Positions 48,602 to 58,861 are shown, counted from the stretch's first letter. The stretch: DNA of 64,000 nucleotides from Bifidobacterium saguinibicoloris (GCF_019331725.1 NZ_JAHBBF010000010.1:1-64000); one strand, 5' to 3'. Translations and numbers: made by a program. Notes: generated by a model from the letters alone, not told the origin.

Positions 48602-50380
48602 ATGACTGACGGACAGGGACAGCAGCCGCAGCGGCCCGCGATGCGGCCGGAATACGGCGCCATGCGTGAGGATTTCGAAGCCACGCAGACCATGGCGCCC
48701 CTCGGCATGGGGGAGACCGGGCCCTCGGCGCAGGTGCGCGTGCCCGGCGCGGAGGCCGGCGCCAACGGATTGGCCGGACTCGTCGGAGCCACCGACGCCG
48801 CGGGAACGACCGCGCAGGGCGGCTTCACCACCGCCGCCAAGACCACGGCCGAACCGACGTTCACCGCCTCGCCCACGGACGGGTTCACCCCGGTCGCCGG
48901 CGCGCACACCGGCATGACCGGCGGCCACACCGCGGCCAAGAGCCGCTCCCGCAAGGGCCTCATCATCACGCTCATCGTGGCGGGCGTGCTGCTCGTCGCC
49001 CTCATCGGCGCGTTCTTCGGCGCCCGCTGGTACTACGCGGACCGCGTGGCCCCCGGCGTGCGCTTCGGCTCCGTGACCGTGGCCGGACAGACCCGCGACG
49101 AGGCCAAGGCCAGCGTCAAGCAGGCCATCAAGGACACCGCCATCACCGTCAAGGACTCCACCAGCGGCCAGAAGACCACCGCCTCGCTCGAACAGCTCGG
49201 CGTGAGCATCGACGTCGACAAGACCGTCGACGCCCTCATGAACGCGAAATCGTCCTCCAACCTGCTCGAGGACGTCTCCCGCGTCAACCCGCTGAGCCAT
49301 GCCGACGTCGCGCTCGCCGCCACCACCGACGACGCCGCGCTCGCCGACTACCTCTCCGAACAGCTCATCGCGGAGAACGAGCGCGCCGTGCCCGCCTCCA
49401 TCGCCTACAACGCCGAAACCAAGGCGTTCGAAGCGTCCGAAGGCACCGCCGGCAAGACGCCCGACGCCACCAAGGCCGTCGCCGCCGTCAAGCAGGCCGT
49501 CGCCCAGCCGGGCGCCGCCGCCACGGTGACCATCGCCGACAAGACCGTCGACGCGCCCATCTCCCTCGAGACGGCCCAGCAGACCGCCGACCAGGCCAAC
49601 GCGCGACTCAACAACAAGATCGTCCTCACCAACGGCGACGCCAAGCAGGTCGAGCTGCCCACCGACGAGGTGGCCAAGTGGATCAAGGCCGAAAGCGAAC
49701 CCGCCAAGGGCACCATCACCCTCGGCTACGACGCGGACGCCATCAGGCAGTACCTGTCCCAGCAGCTGCCCGGCCAGCTCAACCAGGAGATGGTCTCCCA
49801 GACCGACATCGTCGACAACAACGGCACCGTCATCATCGCCGCCGAGACCAAGGGCGTCAACGGCGTGACCATCAAGGACACCGACAAGGCCGCCGACGCC
49901 GTGCTCGCCGCCCTCCAGAAGGGCGAGGGCGCCACCGTGCAGGTCGACGCCGACGTCACCAAGTTCGACACCAAGCAGAAGGTCAGCGAATGGCGTCTCG
50001 TGGTGGACAAGAGCGCGCAGAACGTCACCGTCTACCAGAACGGCAACGTGGTGAAGACCTTCAACGTGTGCACCGGCAAGGCCAGCACCCAGACCGACAA
50101 CGGCACCTTCTACGTCTATCTGAAGTACAAGACGCAGACCATGCGCGGCGAGGACTACGTCACGCCGAACGTGCGCTGGGTCACCTACTTCAACGGCGGC
50201 GAGGGCTTCCACTCCGCCCCGTGGAACTACAGCGCCATCGCCAGGGGCGACCCGGTGAACCACGGCTCCCACGGCTGCGTGAACATGTACGACGATGACG
50301 CCAACTGGATCTACACCAACATCCCGGACGGCGCTGTGGTGCAGGTCGTCGGCTCCCAGCCAACCAGCGCCGTGCGCTGA
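48602..50380 (+). CDS. L,D-transpeptidase (YkuD) with N-terminal membrane anchor
   Basis: A 592-residue cell-wall enzyme. A 115-residue disordered cytoplasmic part, a membrane segment (about 118-142), two peptidoglycan-binding-like repeats, then the YkuD domain with HGSHGCVNM; the catalytic Cys is residue 559 and the His lies in the same motif, with a second His in GFHSAPWN. It makes 3-3 crosslinks in peptidoglycan or attaches proteins. TAAGGA precedes the ATG and a small hairpin (GTCACC/GGTGAC, 48562-48578) lies in the leader. Confidence 0.92.
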   Translation: MTDGQGQQPQRPAMRPEYGAMREDFEATQTMAPLGMGETGPSAQVRVPGAEAGANGLAGLVGATDAAGTTAQGGFTTAAKTTAEPTFTASPTDGFTPVAGAHTGMTGGHTAAKSRSRKGLIITLIVAGVLLVALIGAFFGARWYYADRVAPGVRFGSVTVAGQTRDEAKASVKQAIKDTAITVKDSTSGQKTTASLEQLGVSIDVDKTVDALMNAKSSSNLLEDVSRVNPLSHADVALAATTDDAALADYLSEQLIAENERAVPASIAYNAETKAFEASEGTAGKTPDATKAVAAVKQAVAQPGAAATVTIADKTVDAPISLETAQQTADQANARLNNKIVLTNGDAKQVELPTDEVAKWIKAESEPAKGTITLGYDADAIRQYLSQQLPGQLNQEMVSQTDIVDNNGTVIIAAETKGVNGVTIKDTDKAADAVLAALQKGEGATVQVDADVTKFDTKQKVSEWRLVVDKSAQNVTVYQNGNVVKTFNVCTGKASTQTDNGTFYVYLKYKTQTMRGEDYVTPNVRWVTYFNGGEGFHSAPWNYSAIARGDPVNHGSHGCVNMYDDDANWIYTNIPDGAVVQVVGSQPTSAVR

Positions 50381-50427
50381 CGTCCGTTCCGTCACCGCCT
50401 GCGAGGCTTGCGCCTCCGTCCGATTCA

Positions 50428-50458
50428 GGCCCCCGACGCATCCGACGCGTCGGGGGCC
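50428..50458 (+). terminator. Terminator after the L,D-transpeptidase
   Basis: GGCCCCCGACGC (50428-50439) pairs exactly with GCGTCGGGGGCC (50447-50458). Confidence 0.85.
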
Positions 50459-50537
50459 TCGTCGTGCCGTAGGGCGCGGGCATGACCGCCGCGCCCGATT
50501 CATCCCGTGGGCGGAGGGCGTGTCCGGCGAGGGTTGG

Positions 50538-50550
50538 TACTCTTGGTGCC
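50538..50550 (+). promoter_or_regulatory. Leaderless-type -10 box of gcvH
   Basis: TACTCT (50538-50543), seven bases (TGGTGCC), then the ATG at 50551. No ribosome site. Confidence 0.5.
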
Positions 50551-50955
50551 ATGAGTGATGAATTCGATGACAAGCCGCTGAACCTCGACGTGCCCGAACA
50601 CCTCGAATACTCGCAGGACCACGTCTGGGTGGACACCACGCTCGACCCGGCCGTGCTGGGCATCACCGACTACGCCGCGGAGAAGCTCGGCGAACTCGTC
50701 TACGTGGACCTCCCCGAGCCCGGCACCCGCGTGGAGGCGGGCGACGAAGTGCTCGAACTGGAATCCTCCAAGGCCGTGGAGCCGCTGATCGCCCCCGTGG
50801 CCGGCACCATCCGCTACGTGAACCAAGCGGTCGCCGACGATCCGAGCGTCGTGAACTCCGACCCCTACGGCGAAGGCTGGATCCTCAAGATCGAGCTCGA
50901 CGACGATGAGCCCGACCTGCTGAGCGCCGAGGAATACGCGAAGGTCGTCCGATGA
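50551..50955 (+). CDS. gcvH: Glycine cleavage system H protein (lipoyl carrier)
   Basis: A 134-residue lipoyl-domain protein of normal length. The lipoylated Lys lies in LELESSKAVEPL, within the usual ESxKA turn; the N-terminal YSQDHVWV and C-terminal GEGWILKIEL are also typical. No gcvT, gcvP or lipA lies in this window. The nearest lipoate gene is the ligase at 56481, which would load this Lys. It overlaps the next ATG by four bases. Possible roles are discussed in the findings. Confidence 0.93.
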   Translation: MSDEFDDKPLNLDVPEHLEYSQDHVWVDTTLDPAVLGITDYAAEKLGELVYVDLPEPGTRVEAGDEVLELESSKAVEPLIAPVAGTIRYVNQAVADDPSVVNSDPYGEGWILKIELDDDEPDLLSAEEYAKVVR

Positions 50956-52196
50956 CCGACCGCAGGGAACCGGACGACGCCGCGGTGCGCGGCCCCGACG
51001 CCACGGCCGGCGCGGCGGACGACATGCCCACCGTGCCGATTCCGGCGCGCCACGCCGTCACCACGTTCGACGCGGCCTCCCGTCGCGAACGCTTCGAGGT
51101 GCAGCCGCCCCTCGAGCGTCTCATGCGACGCGTGGTGACGCGCACGTTCAACACGTGGGTGCGCCTCGCCACGCGCGGCGCCAGGAAACTCGACTGGTTC
51201 CCCCGCGTCGACCCCTACGTGGGGTACGGCACCAACGACTACTCCCGTCTCATCTGCCGCACCGTCTACGCGCCCGAGCACAGCATGTACGGCGCGGCCA
51301 TGCGTGGCATCCGCGGCATGCTCGCCATCCCCTCGCCCCACACGCAGGTGAAGATCCGCATCGACGGCGTGCCGCTGGAGACCGTCCAAGTGGGCGCCTC
51401 CGAACGGTACGACGCCGTGGACGCGCATCCGGACATGGACAGCGAATACGCGATCTCCGACACCTCCGGCTACCTCGACCTCGTGGCCGAACACCGGCTC
51501 GAATCCGGCGTGCACAACGTGTCCTACCGGGTGAACGGACGCAAGCCGGTGCGCGCGAAGCTGTTCACCATCCCCAAGGACGCGAAGGTCGGCGTCATCT
51601 CCGACGTGGACGACACCATCATGATCACCCAGGCGCCCGTCCTGTGGAAGGCCGCATGGAACCTGCTGTTCCTCAACCCGGACAAGAAGGCGTCCGTGCC
51701 CGGCATGAGCGTGCTGTTCACCAAGCTCGCCGACCTGTACCCGGACGCGCCGTTCTTCTACCTGTCCACCTCGCCGTGGAACGTCGAAGGCTCCATCCGC
51801 CACTTCATCGAGAACCACGGATTCCCCGAAGGGCCGCTGCTCCTGCGCGACCTCGACCCGCGACCGAAGACGTTCATCCCCTCCGGCCCGCAGCACAAGC
51901 TCGAGTTCGCCGAACAGCTCATGGCCGACTTCCCGGACATGAAGTTCATCCTGGTGGGCGACGACGGCCAACGCGACCCCACCACGTACGCCACGATCGC
52001 CCGGCGGTACCCGGGACGCGTGCTCGCCATCGCCATCCGCCAGCTCACCCCGCGCGAGGCGGGCCCGCTCGGCATGCCCTCCGGCGTGACGCCCACGCAG
52101 CCCACGCCCGTGACCGACGTGCCGGTATTCACCGGGCCCACCGGCGCGAACCTCATGAAGACGATGCTCCCGTACCTCAAGGCGCACCGCGGATAG
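50952..52196 (+). CDS. DUF2183 (App1-like) phosphatase
   Basis: A 414-residue protein with the phosphatidate-phosphatase App1 catalytic domain: VISDVDDTIMIT, the HAD-type DxDxT motif, then FFYLSTSPWNV and FILVGDDGQRDP. The N-terminal 170 residues are a beta-rich part with no clear family. Translationally coupled to gcvH (ATGA at 50952-50955). Actual substrate unknown; App1 acts on phosphatidic acid in yeast. Confidence 0.88.
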   Translation: MTDRREPDDAAVRGPDATAGAADDMPTVPIPARHAVTTFDAASRRERFEVQPPLERLMRRVVTRTFNTWVRLATRGARKLDWFPRVDPYVGYGTNDYSRLICRTVYAPEHSMYGAAMRGIRGMLAIPSPHTQVKIRIDGVPLETVQVGASERYDAVDAHPDMDSEYAISDTSGYLDLVAEHRLESGVHNVSYRVNGRKPVRAKLFTIPKDAKVGVISDVDDTIMITQAPVLWKAAWNLLFLNPDKKASVPGMSVLFTKLADLYPDAPFFYLSTSPWNVEGSIRHFIENHGFPEGPLLLRDLDPRPKTFIPSGPQHKLEFAEQLMADFPDMKFILVGDDGQRDPTTYATIARRYPGRVLAIAIRQLTPREAGPLGMPSGVTPTQPTPVTDVPVFTGPTGANLMKTMLPYLKAHRG

Positions 52197-52328
52197 CGGG
52201 GCTGATGGCCACGCCGCCCGGAACGGCGGTCGTGACCCGTTCCGGCGTGTGCCGGCCTGTTCCGGCGCGTCGCGGCTCCATGCGGTACCGCGGTGTACCC
52301 CAAGGTGCGCAAACGATTGCGGTCGGCT

Positions 52329-52341
52329 TATAATCGCCGTT
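52329..52341 (+). promoter_or_regulatory. Leaderless-type perfect -10 box
   Basis: TATAAT (52329-52334), seven bases (CGCCGTT), then the ATG at 52342. It decides the start of the oligopeptidase over an in-frame start 93 bases upstream. Confidence 0.65.
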
Positions 52342-55068
52342 ATGACTGATGAGAAGAGCATGACGGGCAACGGCGCCGACGCCATCGGGACGGCCGGATC
52401 GAACGGAACCGGCGAAACCAACGGGACGACCGGAACCAACGAGACCAACGAAACCGGAGGAACGCCCGCATCGGACGGCATCACGCACATGCCGCAGGCG
52501 GTGCGCGAACTCGCCGAAGCCGCCCGCGAAACGGCCGAACGCCACGAACAGACGCAACGGGAAAGCGACGACGTCGACCTGACCCTGCCGCCGCTGGTGC
52601 CGCAGGCCCTGCGCGAACCCACGCGGCGCGAACACCACGGCGACGTGTTCATGGACCCCTACGAATGGCTGCGCGACAAGGACTCGCCGCGCGTACGCGC
52701 CTACATCGACGCGCAGAACGAACTGTGCGCATCGCGCAACGCGCACCTCGAACACCTGCGCGACACCCTGTTCGACGAACTCAAGGCACACGTCCAGGAG
52801 ACCGACATGTCCGTGCCCGTGCGCATGGACGACTACTGGTACTTCGCGCGCACGCGGGAAGGACGCCAATACGCGGTGCAATGCCGCGTGCCCGTGCGCG
52901 GCGCCGACGACTGGGATCCGCCGAAGGTCGACCCGGCCGCCGAACCCGGCTCCCTGCCCGGCGAACAAGTGGTGTTCGACATGAACAAGGAGGCGGAGGG
53001 CCACGACTTCTTCCGTCTCGGCGGCATGGACCTGAGCCGCGACGGCCGATGGATGCTGTACGGCGTCGACACCGACGGCGACGAACGCTACGACTACCGG
53101 ATCCGCGACCTGGACGCGATGACACGGGCCGGCGGCGACGGCCAGCAGGCCGGTCCGCTCGTGTCCGACGCGTCCGCCGACCTGCCGGAACGCTTCGACG
53201 GCGTCGGCTCCGCATGCCTCACCCCCGACGGACGCTACGTGTTCTGGGTGGAGGTCGACGACGCTTGGCGTCCCTGCGCCGTCTGGCGGCACAAGGTCGG
53301 CACGCCCGTCGAGGACGACGCGTGCGTGTACCGGGAGGCCGACGAACGCTTCTGGCTGGGCGTGGGCCTCAGCTTCGATGAACGCAACATCGTCATCGGC
53401 ACCGGATCCAAGACCACCACCGAAGTGCTCATGCTGTCCGCCGACGACCCCGAAGGCGAATTCCGCGCGTTCATCCCCCGCAAGGATGGCGTCGAATACG
53501 ACGTGAGCTTCGCACGCTTCGAACAGGCCGGACCCGACGGCGAGGACATCCCGCTCGCCGTCGTCTACCACAACGCGAACAACCCGAACTTCGAGATCGA
53601 CGTCATCGACATGCGCGACCACGAACCGCCGTTCCGCCTCGGCGAAGGCGTCTGCGTGGCCGAAGGATCCCCATACGGCTGCGAACGCGGCGGCGCGTCG
53701 GACGAACCCATCACCAAGCCGTACGAGAACCCGCGCAACCCTGCGCTGCTGCAGGGCCTGCGCGGACTCGGCATCGAAGGCATCTCCATCCACCGGCACT
53801 TCGTCTCCCTCGCCTACCGGGCCGACGGCCTGCCGCACCTAGCCATGATGCCGAAGGCCGAGGCCGCCGAGGACTTCCTCGCCGGACGGCCCTGGCGGTT
53901 CACCGAACTGCTGCCGCCCGCGCTGGACGGCGACTGGGACACGACGGCGGCGGACGGAACGGCCGAATCGGACGGCGTCGGTGCGTTGGACGGGGCATCG
54001 GACGACGAAAGCGAACACGTCGGACAGGACGGCGCGGAACGCGAGACGGAACGCAACGAGGAACGCCTTCCCGGCGAAACCCGCAGGCTCTACACCATCG
54101 GCACCGCAGGCAACCCCTCCTACGAGGCGCCGCGCATGCGCTACTCGTTCACCAGCTACACGCGGCCGGGCGAACTGCACGACGTGGACCCCGCCACCGG
54201 CGAGGACCGTCTCCTCAAACGCGGCACCGTGCTCGGCGGCTTCGACCCACGCCGCTACCGGGAACGCCGCGTCTGGATCCAGGCGCGCGACGGCGAACAC
54301 GTCCCCGTCTCCCTCGTCTGGCGCGACGGCACCGACCTCCACGACGCGCCCATGTTCATCACCGGATACGGCGCCTACGAGATCTCCTCCGACCCCGCCT
54401 TCTCCGTGGCACGCCTCAGCCTGCTCGACCGCGGCGTGCTCTACGCCGTGCCCCACATCCGCGGCGGAGGCGAACTCGGCCGCGCCTGGTACGAACAGGG
54501 CCGGCGCCTCAACAAGAAGCACACGTTCGAGGACTTCGTCGACGCCACACGCGCCCTCCAGGAGGCGCACCTCGCCGATCCGGCCCGCACCGTGGCCGAC
54601 GGCGGATCCGCCGGCGGCCTGCTCATGGGCGCCGTGGCGAACATCGCGCCCGAACTGTATGCGGGCATCGAGGCGGACGTGCCGTTCGTGGACGCGCTCA
54701 CCTCCATCCTCGACCCGTCCCTGCCGCTCACCGTCACCGAATGGGACGAATGGGGCGACCCGCTCCACGACGCCGACGTCTACCGGTACATGAAGTCGTA
54801 CACGCCGTACGAGAACCTGCCCGCGGCCGGCAGCGCGGCGGGCAAGGCGTTCCCGCGCATCCTCATCACCACGTCGATGAACGACACGCGCGTGCTCGTC
54901 GTCGAACCGCTCAAATGGCTCGCCGCCATGCAGGAACGCGGCTTCGACGCCATCGCCAAGATCGAGGTGGAGGCCGGGCACGGCGGCACCTCCGGACGGT
55001 ACAAGCAGTGGCGCGAAGTGTCCTACGAGAACGCGTGGTGTCTCGACGTCATGGGCATCGAGGAGTAG
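52342..55068 (+). CDS. Prolyl-oligopeptidase-family peptidase (oligopeptidase B type, S9A)
   Basis: A 908-residue cytoplasmic serine peptidase that trims short peptides. N-terminal beta-propeller (about 100-560), hydrolase domain C-terminal: [31 protein letters not shown], nucleophile Ser756 in [12 protein letters not shown], Asp in [12 protein letters not shown], His in [11 protein letters not shown]. It is about 200 residues longer than E. coli PtrB because of a roughly 80-residue Thr/Asn/Glu-rich N-terminal part and an acidic insertion near residues 530-575 ([17 protein letters not shown]...). Single transcription unit by its -10 box. Confidence 0.93.
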   Translation: MTDEKSMTGNGADAIGTAGSNGTGETNGTTGTNETNETGGTPASDGITHMPQAVRELAEAARETAERHEQTQRESDDVDLTLPPLVPQALREPTRREHHGDVFMDPYEWLRDKDSPRVRAYIDAQNELCASRNAHLEHLRDTLFDELKAHVQETDMSVPVRMDDYWYFARTREGRQYAVQCRVPVRGADDWDPPKVDPAAEPGSLPGEQVVFDMNKEAEGHDFFRLGGMDLSRDGRWMLYGVDTDGDERYDYRIRDLDAMTRAGGDGQQAGPLVSDASADLPERFDGVGSACLTPDGRYVFWVEVDDAWRPCAVWRHKVGTPVEDDACVYREADERFWLGVGLSFDERNIVIGTGSKTTTEVLMLSADDPEGEFRAFIPRKDGVEYDVSFARFEQAGPDGEDIPLAVVYHNANNPNFEIDVIDMRDHEPPFRLGEGVCVAEGSPYGCERGGASDEPITKPYENPRNPALLQGLRGLGIEGISIHRHFVSLAYRADGLPHLAMMPKAEAAEDFLAGRPWRFTELLPPALDGDWDTTAADGTAESDGVGALDGASDDESEHVGQDGAERETERNEERLPGETRRLYTIGTAGNPSYEAPRMRYSFTSYTRPGELHDVDPATGEDRLLKRGTVLGGFDPRRYRERRVWIQARDGEHVPVSLVWRDGTDLHDAPMFITGYGAYEISSDPAFSVARLSLLDRGVLYAVPHIRGGGELGRAWYEQGRRLNKKHTFEDFVDATRALQEAHLADPARTVADGGSAGGLLMGAVANIAPELYAGIEADVPFVDALTSILDPSLPLTVTEWDEWGDPLHDADVYRYMKSYTPYENLPAAGSAAGKAFPRILITTSMNDTRVLVVEPLKWLAAMQERGFDAIAKIEVEAGHGGTSGRYKQWREVSYENAWCLDVMGIEE

Positions 55069-55203
55069 TCGGCCGAGGGGGCGTGCGGGCGTGCGGCAGC
55101 GGGTGTTCCGGCCGGCGCTCGCAGGCGTACGAGGTGTGGCACGACGCGTCTCACGGCGCGTTCAGCTTATGGACATCGTCCATGGGTGCGAAGGGCGCGC
55201 GGG

Positions 55204-55217
55204 TAACGTGTCGTGCC
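55204..55217 (+). promoter_or_regulatory. Possible short-leader -10 box of leuB
   Basis: TAACGT (55204-55209) is eight bases before the ATG at 55218; no ribosome site is present. Weaker match than the other cases. Confidence 0.35.
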
Positions 55218-56261
55218 ATGACTGATAACGCAACGAAGAAGTACAAGATCGCCGTCATCCCCGGCGACGGCATCGGCAAGGAAGTGACCCCCTGGGCGCA
55301 GAAGGCCCTCGAAAAGGCCGCCGAAGGCGTGGCCGAATTCGAATACGAGCACTTCGACCTCGGCGCGGAACGCTACCTGCGCGACGGTGCCATCCTGCCC
55401 GAAGAGGAAGAGGAACGCATCAAGGCCAACGACGCCATCCTGCTCGGCGCCGTCGGCGATCCGCGCATCAAGGCCGGCATCCTCGAACGCGGCCTGCTCC
55501 TGAAGCTCCGCTTCGACCTCGACCAGTTCGTCAACCTGCGCCCGTCCAAGCTGTACAAGGGCGTCACCTCGCCGCTCGCCAACCCCGGCGACATCGACTT
55601 CGTGGTGGTGCGCGAAGGCACCGAAGGCCTCTACTGCGGCGCCGGCGGCGCGGTCCGCCGCGGCACCCCCAACGAGGTCGCCACCGAAGTGTCCATCAAC
55701 ACCGCGTACGGCGTGGAACGCGTGGTGCGCTACGCGTTCAAGCTCGCCATGAAGCGCCGCAAGCACGTCACGCTCGTCCACAAGAAGAACGTGCTCGTCA
55801 ACGCCGGCGACATGTGGCAGCGCATCGTCGACAAGGTCGGCGAGGAGTACCCCGAGGTCTCGCACGACTACCTCCACATCGACGCCACCACCATCTTCCT
55901 CGTGTCCGACCCGTCCCGCTTCGACGTGATTCTCACCGACAACCTCTTCGGCGACATCATCACCGACGAGGCCGGCGCCGTGGTGGGCGGCGTGGGCTAC
56001 TCCGCGTCCGGCTGCATCAACGCCACCGACGAATACCCGTCCATGTTCGAGCCGATTCACGGCTCCGCGCCGGATATCGCCGGCCAGAACAAGGCCAACC
56101 CCACCGCCGCGATCCTCTCCGCCGCCATGCTGCTCGAGCACCTCGGCTTCGACGAGGCCGCCAAGCGCATCCATGCCGCGGTCGAAGCGGACATCGAGGA
56201 GCTCGGCTCCACCGTCCGCACCACCGACCAGGTGGGTCAGGACATCCTCGACCGCATGTGA
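55218..56261 (+). CDS. leuB: 3-isopropylmalate dehydrogenase
   Basis: A 347-residue cytoplasmic enzyme of leucine synthesis, oxidising 3-isopropylmalate with NAD+. [13 protein letters not shown], the substrate loop [22 protein letters not shown], and the signature [20 protein letters not shown] with [14 protein letters not shown] are all intact. The open frame extends far upstream, but the ATG at 55218 starts the family match. A strong terminator follows. No other leu gene is nearby. Confidence 0.95.
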   Translation: MTDNATKKYKIAVIPGDGIGKEVTPWAQKALEKAAEGVAEFEYEHFDLGAERYLRDGAILPEEEEERIKANDAILLGAVGDPRIKAGILERGLLLKLRFDLDQFVNLRPSKLYKGVTSPLANPGDIDFVVVREGTEGLYCGAGGAVRRGTPNEVATEVSINTAYGVERVVRYAFKLAMKRRKHVTLVHKKNVLVNAGDMWQRIVDKVGEEYPEVSHDYLHIDATTIFLVSDPSRFDVILTDNLFGDIITDEAGAVVGGVGYSASGCINATDEYPSMFEPIHGSAPDIAGQNKANPTAAILSAAMLLEHLGFDEAAKRIHAAVEADIEELGSTVRTTDQVGQDILDRM

Positions 56262-56331
56262 TTCGGCTCGTGTGATGCGGCCGGGCCGGGCTTGTTCGGC
56301 CGGTCTCGGTCGGTTCGGCCGGTCCGGCTTC

Positions 56332-56370
56332 CGAGACGCCTCGTCATCCTCGTGATGGCGAGGCGTCTCG
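56332..56370 (+). terminator. Terminator after leuB
   Basis: CGAGACGCCTCG (56332-56343) pairs exactly with CGAGGCGTCTCG (56359-56370) and the stem continues by four more pairs, one a G-U wobble. Confidence 0.85.
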
Positions 56371-56386
56371 CGTATCTGCGACCGGT

Positions 56387-56450
56387 TTGTTTCGCTAATG
56401 GGGGTATCTGCGAAGCAGTCTGGTGGGACCGTGACGGCTTGTTTCGCTGA
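56387..56450 (+). repeat. GTTTCGCT-52 intergenic repeat, copy D
   Basis: GTTTCGCT at 56389 and at 56441, 52 bases apart, with GCGAAGCAGTCTGGTGGGA inside, recognisably like copies B and C although 39 kb away. As in B and C it directly follows a terminator hairpin. Confidence 0.7.
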
Positions 56451-56480
56451 GGGCGCGGAGGCGGTTGTTATGGTGACGGT

Positions 56481-57710
56481 ATGACTGTGGATATGACTGC
56501 GGATACGACCATGGATGTGCCCATGAACGAGGCGCGCGGGGAATACGAGGTGCGCGGGGAGTATAAGGTGCCCGGCGGCAAGCTGGTCGCGGTGACCGTC
56601 CGCTTCGACGGTGGGGGAGCGGTGACGTCGTGCCGTCTCGACGGCGACTTCTTCGTGGAGGCGACGTCCGACGCCGCTGCGGACGCGATGATGCGCGACG
56701 TCGAACGCGCGTTGGCGTCCGGCGGCTCGGTGGAGGCCGCCATCGCTCGCCATCCGGACGCGACGTTCGTCGGCGCGGACGCACAGGCGATACGGGAGGC
56801 CTTCTCCCGTGCGACGGACCGACGTCGCAGCGGACGACGCGAGACGACGACCGAAGCCGACGGGACGTCGGAAGCCTGCGCCTCGGCGGAAGGGCGTACC
56901 GCCGTCGGCGACGCGGAGGACGCGGACTTCGCCGCGCGGTGGGCGCGGCTGTGGCCGCAGCTGGCGGTTGTGCACGACGTGCCGCGGTCGCCCGCGGAAC
57001 AGATGCGCGTCGACGAGGCATGGGCGCGCGACGTCGCCGCCGGACGACGTCCCCCCACCCTGCGCGTATGGGAATGGGCCGGACCGTGCGTCGTCGTCGG
57101 ACGGTTCCAATCCGTTCCGGACGAAGTGCACGAGGACGTGGCCCGCGCGGAAGGATTCGACGTGGTGCGTCGCTGCACGGGCGGCGGCGCCATGTTCATC
57201 GAACCGGACAACACCATCACCTATTCGCTGTATGCGCCGCTGTGGTTCGTGGACGGCATCGACGTGGCCGCCTCCTACCGGCTGTGCGACCGGTGGCTGG
57301 TCGGCGCCCTGCGCGGGCTGGGACTGGACGTGCGGTTCGCCGGACTCAACGACATCGCCTCGCAGTACGGCAAGATCGGCGGGGCAGCGCAGCGCAGGTT
57401 CCCGGCTCCCCCGGCCGCCGCGCCTCCGATCGCCGTGCCCGCGGCCGCCGCGCTCGCGGAACCGGAGACGTCCGACGATGCCGTAGGGCGGCGCGGACCC
57501 GGGGCGGTGCTGCACCACGTGACCATGGCGTACGACATCGACGCCGTCAGGATGGCGCGGGTGCTGAACACCAGCCGCGAGAAGATGAGCGACAAGGCGG
57601 TCAGGTCGGCCGTCAAACGCGTCGACCCGCTCAGAAGCCAGACCGGCATGGGGCGGGACGAGGTGATCGGGCATCTGCTGGCATATGCGCGGGAGCGGGT
57701 TCTCGGCTAG
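56481..57710 (+). CDS. Lipoate-protein ligase with N-terminal accessory domain
   Basis: A 409-residue cytoplasmic enzyme that attaches lipoate to lipoyl domains. Residues about 15-110 resemble the accessory domain usually found at the C-terminus of LplA (YKVPGGKLVAVTVRFDGG, LDGDFFVE). The catalytic domain follows: VVVGRFQSVPDEVH, RRCTGGGAMFIEPDNTITYS, and the adenylate-site Lys298 in YGKIGGAAQ. Between that motif and AVLHHVTMAYDID lies a 35-residue Ala/Pro-rich insertion. TATGGT six bases before the ATG may be a leaderless -10. GcvH at 50551 is the only visible substrate. Confidence 0.85.
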   Translation: MTVDMTADTTMDVPMNEARGEYEVRGEYKVPGGKLVAVTVRFDGGGAVTSCRLDGDFFVEATSDAAADAMMRDVERALASGGSVEAAIARHPDATFVGADAQAIREAFSRATDRRRSGRRETTTEADGTSEACASAEGRTAVGDAEDADFAARWARLWPQLAVVHDVPRSPAEQMRVDEAWARDVAAGRRPPTLRVWEWAGPCVVVGRFQSVPDEVHEDVARAEGFDVVRRCTGGGAMFIEPDNTITYSLYAPLWFVDGIDVAASYRLCDRWLVGALRGLGLDVRFAGLNDIASQYGKIGGAAQRRFPAPPAAAPPIAVPAAAALAEPETSDDAVGRRGPGAVLHHVTMAYDIDAVRMARVLNTSREKMSDKAVRSAVKRVDPLRSQTGMGRDEVIGHLLAYARERVLG

Positions 57711-57957
57711 AAGGACGGGAGTGGCCTGACGAAACGCGTCCGTACGATTGCCGACCGTACGGATACACCGTCGTCGCCGGTCCCGTCGTCCCTGTTCCCG
57801 AGGTCGTGCGTCTGTGGAAAACGGACGATGCGCGGCGCTGCGCGGCGGAGCGCGGTGATGCGTCGGGCTCCCGGACGATGCATGACGGGCCGATGACGGT
57901 GCGGTACAATGATGCGGAAACCGGCCGGCGAATCCGATGAGGGAATGGTGATGCGAG
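57711..57957. other. 247-bp gap before the Crp-family gene
   Basis: TACAAT at 57905-57910 is the likely -10 box. No gene is visible. Confidence 0.45.
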
Positions 57958-58674
57958 GTGGCGCTCAAGCCCAATGCGATGCCTGAACAGGAGAACGTCC
58001 TGCTGCATACGGCACTGTTCAAACAGGTGTCGCCTGAACAGGCGGAGGAGCTCATTCCGCATCTCAACCAGGCCGTGTACGACAAGGGCGAGGCCATCTT
58101 CGAACAGGGCGGCACCGACCACCGCATGTACCTGCTGGAACGTGGCAGGGTCAAGCTCATCCGCGAATCCGCCGACAGGCGCGTGCAGCTGCTGTCCATC
58201 CACGCCCCCGGCGAGGTGCTCGGCGAGATTCCGGTCTTCGATCCCCACGGCGGCCCGCGCACCGCGTCCGCGCTGGCCATGAACCATGGCACGCGCGTGG
58301 TGTGGCTCGAGCACGACGCGCTGTTCCATTGGCTCGACCAGCATCCGCGCGTGGCCATCGACATGCTCCAGGTCATGGCCGGACGCATGCGCGCCAACAA
58401 CGAGTACATCTCTGACCTCGTGTTCATGGACGTGCCGGCGCGTCTCGCCAAGACCCTGCTCAACCTCGCCTCGCGGTTCGGTGAACCGGTGGAGGCCGGG
58501 CTCAAGGTGCCGCACGACCTCACTCAGGAGGAGATGGCGCAGCTGGTGGGCTCCAGCCGCGAGACCGTGAACAAGGCGCTCATGGACTTCGCCAACCGCG
58601 GATGGATCGCGCGCGAGGGACGCTCCATCATCATCTACCAGCCCGGCATGCTCATCCGCCGTTCGCGCAGGTAG
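57958..58674 (+). CDS. Crp/Fnr-family transcriptional regulator
   Basis: A 238-residue regulator: cyclic-nucleotide-binding-type beta roll (about 10-125, LFKQVSPEQAEELIPHL, GDH-less EQGGTDHRMYLLERGRVKL, APGEVLGEIPVFDPHGGPRTASA), long dimer helix, and a winged helix with recognition helix GSSRETVNKALMDF. It resembles actinobacterial GlxR. No cysteine cluster of the Fnr type. GTG at 57958 is the longest start; an ATG at 57979 is also possible. It may act on the Crp-type site at 48441. Confidence 0.9.
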   Translation: MALKPNAMPEQENVLLHTALFKQVSPEQAEELIPHLNQAVYDKGEAIFEQGGTDHRMYLLERGRVKLIRESADRRVQLLSIHAPGEVLGEIPVFDPHGGPRTASALAMNHGTRVVWLEHDALFHWLDQHPRVAIDMLQVMAGRMRANNEYISDLVFMDVPARLAKTLLNLASRFGEPVEAGLKVPHDLTQEEMAQLVGSSRETVNKALMDFANRGWIAREGRSIIIYQPGMLIRRSRR

Positions 58675-58861
58675 ACGCCCGCGGCCGCTCGCTCCCGCCG
58701 CCGCCCGTTTCCACGGCCTGCACGGAGCCGCGTCCAGCGGACGTGGAGGTTCCTTGGAGCGGCCTCGCCGCCCGTATGCAGCGGGAGCCGTGGTGAGTGG
58801 GGTTACTGTGAATGATTGTGGTGTGCGGCGCAAGGGCGCTTGCACGGTAGACCCGCCCACT

